61,110 bases of DNA from an uncultured Clostridia bacterium (lineage in GTDB: Bacteria > Bacillota > Clostridia > Christensenellales > Borkfalkiaceae). A program made the translations under genes and the position numbers. This document shows, in pieces, positions 58,775 to 61,110 of this stretch (positions are counted from its first letter, which is position 1; the number at the start of each line of letters is the position of its first letter). The stretch is taken from positions 1 through 61,110 of the forward strand of contig CANQMX010000012.1 of NCBI GenBank assembly GCA_947625095.1, in the 5' to 3' direction. Below the pieces are notes generated by a model. The model made no database searches. It was not told the origin of the DNA and worked only from the letters and a program-made list of their open reading frames with translations.

Positions 58775-58794
58775 CTTTGCCGCCCGCGCCGAAT

Positions 58795-59472
58795 TTATAA
58801 AATCATCTCCAAAATGCTCACAAATTGCAGCACCGTGCCGAGGATGACGAAGAGGTGCCACACGCTGTGAAAAAACTTCACCCTTTTGCCGAAGGCGAAA
58901 AACACGATGCCCGCGGTGTACGCAATGCCGCCCGCAAGCAGCAGAAAAAAGCACGCCGCCGAGACGACATGGAAGAGCGGCACGAGGAAGGCGACCGCCA
59001 TCCATCCCGCCACAAAGTACAGCGCCATGGAGATGCCCTTCACCGCCTTGTTGTTCATGGCGATGGCGTTCATGGTGATGCCGGCAGCCGCGATGCCCCA
59101 CTCCGCGCCGAGCACCGCCCAGCCCACCGTCGTGCCGTACAGGGGCACGAGGCAGTACACCGAGTACGTCCCCGCGATGAGCAAAAAGATGGTGCAGTGG
59201 TCGAAGATGCGGAACACCGCCTTCGCCCTGCCCGTGGGCAGAAAGTGGTAGAGAGCGCTCATCGTGTACAGCGTGACGACGCCCACGCCGTACAGGCAAA
59301 AGGCGGCGTACTCCGCGGCGTTCTCGGCGAGCGCGAGGAGGGCGACGGTGAACAAAAATCCCAGCCCGCCGCCGGCGATGTGGGAGACGGCGTTGAAGAT
59401 CTCCTCTCCCCTCGAAAAATAGGCGGGATACCCGCCCTTGGCGCGTTCGCGCCCCGATGCGATGTTTTCCAT
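58795..59472 (-). CDS. Hemolysin III/PAQR family membrane protein
   Basis: The 225-residue protein has seven membrane helices. Family marks: GEEIFNAVSHIAGG, SALYHFLP, RIFDHCTIFLLIAGTY and the C-terminal HSVWHLFVILG with metal-binding histidines. Members are membrane hydrolases of uncertain substrate. A TACAAT box ends 6 nt before the ATG and there is no ribosome site, so translation is probably leaderless. Confidence 0.93.
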   Translation of the reverse strand: MENIASGRERAKGGYPAYFSRGEEIFNAVSHIAGGGLGFLFTVALLALAENAAEYAAFCLYGVGVVTLYTMSALYHFLPTGRAKAVFRIFDHCTIFLLIAGTYSVYCLVPLYGTTVGWAVLGAEWGIAAAGITMNAIAMNNKAVKGISMALYFVAGWMAVAFLVPLFHVVSAACFFLLLAGGIAYTAGIVFFAFGKRVKFFHSVWHLFVILGTVLQFVSILEMIL

Positions 59473-59478
59473 GCCCCC

Positions 59479-59507
59479 ATTGTATGACGCCCCGCCGCCC
59501 GCCGCAA
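59479..59507 (-). promoter_or_regulatory. Leaderless promoter of the hemolysin III gene
   Basis: TTGCGG (59502-59507), 17 nt, TACAAT (59479-59484), GGGGGC, ATG 59472. Confidence 0.6.
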
Positions 59508-59556
59508 CCTATTTTCTCCCCGCGCCGCGCTACTCCTCGTCTTGCCCGTTCTATCG

Positions 59557-59589
59557 CAAAAATAAAGCGCTCTACTCTCAGTAGAGCGC
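59557..59589 (-). terminator. Terminator of the zinc-ribbon membrane protein gene
   Basis: GCGCTCTACT (59567-59576) pairs with AGTAGAGCGC (59580-59589), followed on the minus strand by TTTATTTTTGC. Confidence 0.75.
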
Positions 59590-59607
59590 CATTCTACCGC
59601 GCAAATT

Positions 59608-59919
59608 TTATCGCAACACGACGAAGATCACCACGAGCACCGCGATCCCGACGGCCACGCCCACCACAGAGCAAACGATTTTTATCTTTCTGAATTTTTC
59701 GGGATCTACGGGCTTATATCCCATCGGCACGAGCGCGCCCTTGCAGTGTGGGCACTCCGTCATATGGTCGAGAACGTTCTTCCCGCAGTGCGGGCAAACG
59801 ACCACGTGGCTCTCCGCCCGCGCCCTGCGCTTTTCCTCCCGCCGTTTGCGCCGCTCCTCGCGCGCCCTGTCTTTTTCTTTCCGCCGCGCCTCTTTCTTTG
59901 CCCTCTTTTCTTCGTCCAT
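59608..59919 (-). CDS. Zinc-ribbon protein with C-terminal membrane helix
   Basis: A 103-residue protein: a highly charged Lys/Arg/Glu helix (residues 1-38, likely coiled coil), a zinc ribbon (CPHCGKNVLDHMTECPHC, about 44-61) and one membrane helix (about 78-100) at the end. ATG 59919 is set by the promoter TTGCAA-17-TATCAT, which ends 6 nt before it; no ribosome site. Function unknown; such tail-anchored ribbons are common and uncharacterised. Confidence 0.78.
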   Translation of the reverse strand: MDEEKRAKKEARRKEKDRAREERRKRREEKRRARAESHVVVCPHCGKNVLDHMTECPHCKGALVPMGYKPVDPEKFRKIKIVCSVVGVAVGIAVLVVIFVVLR

Positions 59920-59925
59920 ACCGTG

Positions 59926-59954
59926 ATGATACCACATTTCCCCGCCGTTTGCAA
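59926..59954 (-). promoter_or_regulatory. Leaderless promoter of the zinc-ribbon gene
   Basis: TTGCAA (59949-59954), 17 nt, TATCAT (59926-59931) with TG one nt upstream, CACGGT, ATG 59919. Confidence 0.7.
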
Positions 59955-59997
59955 CCCCTCGCGCATATGGAAAAATCATGAAAATGCGCAAAAAGTA

Positions 59998-60026
59998 TTT
60001 ACAAATTTCAAAATGTGATGTATTCT
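59998..60026 (+). promoter_or_regulatory. Promoter of the gene at 60054
   Basis: TTTACA (59998-60003), 17 nt, TATTCT (60021-60026). A GGAGG ribosome site follows 5 nt before the ATG. Confidence 0.6.
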
Positions 60027-60053
60027 TAAATTACGTCATGGACGGAGGTCGGT

Positions 60054-61100
60054 ATGGCAAAAAAGAAAAAACTCGAAGAGGCCGCGGCGAAAGCGGCCGA
60101 GGAGAACGGCGGGCAGAACGGCAAGCTCACCATCTACGATTACGAACAGCGCTATTCCAAGCGGCAGAACGTGCGCGGGGCAAAATTTTTCCTGCGCTTC
60201 ACGGCGACGCTCATCGGCATCGTCGTGTTCGTGTGCCTCTTTTTCGTCGCGAAGGAGGTGTACGAATTCAACCGCTACGCGGGCTACGGGGCGGCGGGCG
60301 TGTGCCTCATTCTCTTCATCTGCCTCTACATCGTGCCCCTCGTCAAGATCATGCGCACGGGGTACTTCGTGACCAACGTCAACGGGTTCACGGCGCGGGA
60401 GGCGCAGAAGCACAACCGCAAACTCCGCCGCGACATCGCGGATAAGATCATCGACCTTACCGCCTCGGTGGAGGGGGTCGGCTGGTACGATTCCGAAGTC
60501 GTGGGCAGGCTCGCCATCGCCGTCAACACGGGCAACGAGGAGGGCATAAAATCGACGCTCACCGAACTCTACAAAGGCTCGGTGAAGAAGTCGGCGAAGG
60601 ATCTCATCTTCAAGAGTTCGCTCCGCTCGGCGACGTACTCCGCCATCTCGCAGACGGCGAAGGTGGATACGCTGCTTGTGGCGTTCGTCAATCTGCAACT
60701 CGTCAAGGACCTCGTCTATCTCTACGGCTTCCGCCCGTCGGATGCGCGCCTCGCAAAAATATTCGCGCGGGTGCTGCAAAATTCCCTCATCGCCTACGGG
60801 CTGGGCGGAATGAACATCGGGCAGACGGTGGTGCAGACGATGGGCTCCGCCGTCAAGGGGATCCCCATTCTCGGCTCGGCGATCGCCGCCGTCGTCGACT
60901 CCTCCGTGCAGGGGCTTGCGAACGGGACGCTCACGACGGTCATCGGCTACCAGACGATTAAGTATCTTAACACCGAATACCGCCTGCAAAATATTTTGGA
61001 CGGCGTGGACGTCTCCGAAACGCAGGTCGAACTCGAGGAGGCGTGTTCCGAACTTGAGACCCAACTCAAAAAGAAAAAGAAACTCGCCGAAGCCGTGTAA
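60054..61100 (+). CDS. Membrane protein, DUF697-like
   Basis: A 348-residue protein with a charged N-terminal 40 residues, two membrane helices (about 48-68 and 76-98, IGIVVFVCLFF and VCLILFICLYIVPL), a helical cytoplasmic domain, and a Gly-rich amphipathic stretch (YGLGGMNIGQTVVQTMGSA, about 255-300) reminiscent of DUF697/YcjF-type proteins. The C-terminus is Glu/Lys-rich. Assignment is by overall look only. It has its own promoter and GGAGG site and ends 10 nt before the window edge. Confidence 0.6.
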   Translation: MAKKKKLEEAAAKAAEENGGQNGKLTIYDYEQRYSKRQNVRGAKFFLRFTATLIGIVVFVCLFFVAKEVYEFNRYAGYGAAGVCLILFICLYIVPLVKIMRTGYFVTNVNGFTAREAQKHNRKLRRDIADKIIDLTASVEGVGWYDSEVVGRLAIAVNTGNEEGIKSTLTELYKGSVKKSAKDLIFKSSLRSATYSAISQTAKVDTLLVAFVNLQLVKDLVYLYGFRPSDARLAKIFARVLQNSLIAYGLGGMNIGQTVVQTMGSAVKGIPILGSAIAAVVDSSVQGLANGTLTTVIGYQTIKYLNTEYRLQNILDGVDVSETQVELEEACSELETQLKKKKKLAEAV

Positions 61101-61110
61101 AACGTTTTTT

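Overview
The window looks like chromosomal DNA of an endospore-forming, GC-rich member of the Bacillota (Clostridia), most likely a gut lineage. The visible reasons are: SpoIIE, a gerA/gerB/gerC germination operon with a sigma-G-like promoter, a SpoIIQ-like M23 protein, a diacylglycerol glucosyltransferase-like enzyme, AGGAGG-type ribosome binding sites, and the Clostridia-style order grpE-dnaK-dnaJ-prmA-rsmE-mtaB-HIT. The exact family (a Christensenellales-like relative is my guess) is inference.

Layout. 1-2.3 kb: a gene running off the left edge, an XRE regulator divergent from a GT28-type glycosyltransferase, and an FmdB-type zinc ribbon protein. 2.3-6.6 kb: an M1-type metallopeptidase lipoprotein, two membrane-anchored proteins (one a SpoIIQ-like M23 protein) and a small exported protein. 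6.6-16.3 kb: the conserved chaperone/RNA-modification gene string, all on the minus strand, but opened between grpE, dnaK, dnaJ and prmA by repeat-filled islands and by a second XRE regulator with its divergent target. 16.5-23.3 kb: a PRTase-like gene, a large repeat island, a membrane protein and the gerABC-type operon. 23.3-25 kb: another repeat island. 25-44.2 kb: one long minus-strand unit, read right to left: a 2320-residue surface subtilase with leucine-rich repeats, two surface lipoproteins, OppA, OppB, OppC, OppD, OppF and an 86-residue membrane protein. It has one recognisable promoter and one terminator. 44.6-61.1 kb: spoIIE, an O-acetyltransferase, an SGNH hydrolase, pyrophosphatase, tRNA-Ser(GCU), an AraC regulator, two flavodoxin/ferredoxin gene groups, a GNAT enzyme, a KilA-N protein, a hemolysin III protein and two small or unknown membrane proteins.

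How parts fit together. The 19-kb protease/lipoprotein/Opp unit reads as a complete extracellular protein-degradation and peptide-uptake pathway: a membrane-anchored protease, repeat-bearing adhesive or sensory lipoproteins, then a full oligopeptide ABC importer. The chaperone genes are no longer contiguous. Each gap holds repeat elements, and dnaK and grpE carry a near-identical 92-nt element in their 3' regions.

Most unusual signals. (1) At least sixteen intergenic hairpins have constant edges (CTCATACCGA ... GTGTATCTT) but a different, perfectly paired stem in nearly every copy; two sister families share the design. (2) The 92-nt element behind dnaK and grpE abuts a gene-specific long stem. 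(3) Seven genes place a sigma-A or sigma-G -10 box exactly 6-7 nt before the ATG and have no ribosome binding site, implying leaderless mRNAs. (4) A 7 x 21-bp tandem repeat has grown out of the last codons of the opp-linked small gene. No CRISPR array, rRNA operon, prophage or intact insertion sequence is visible.
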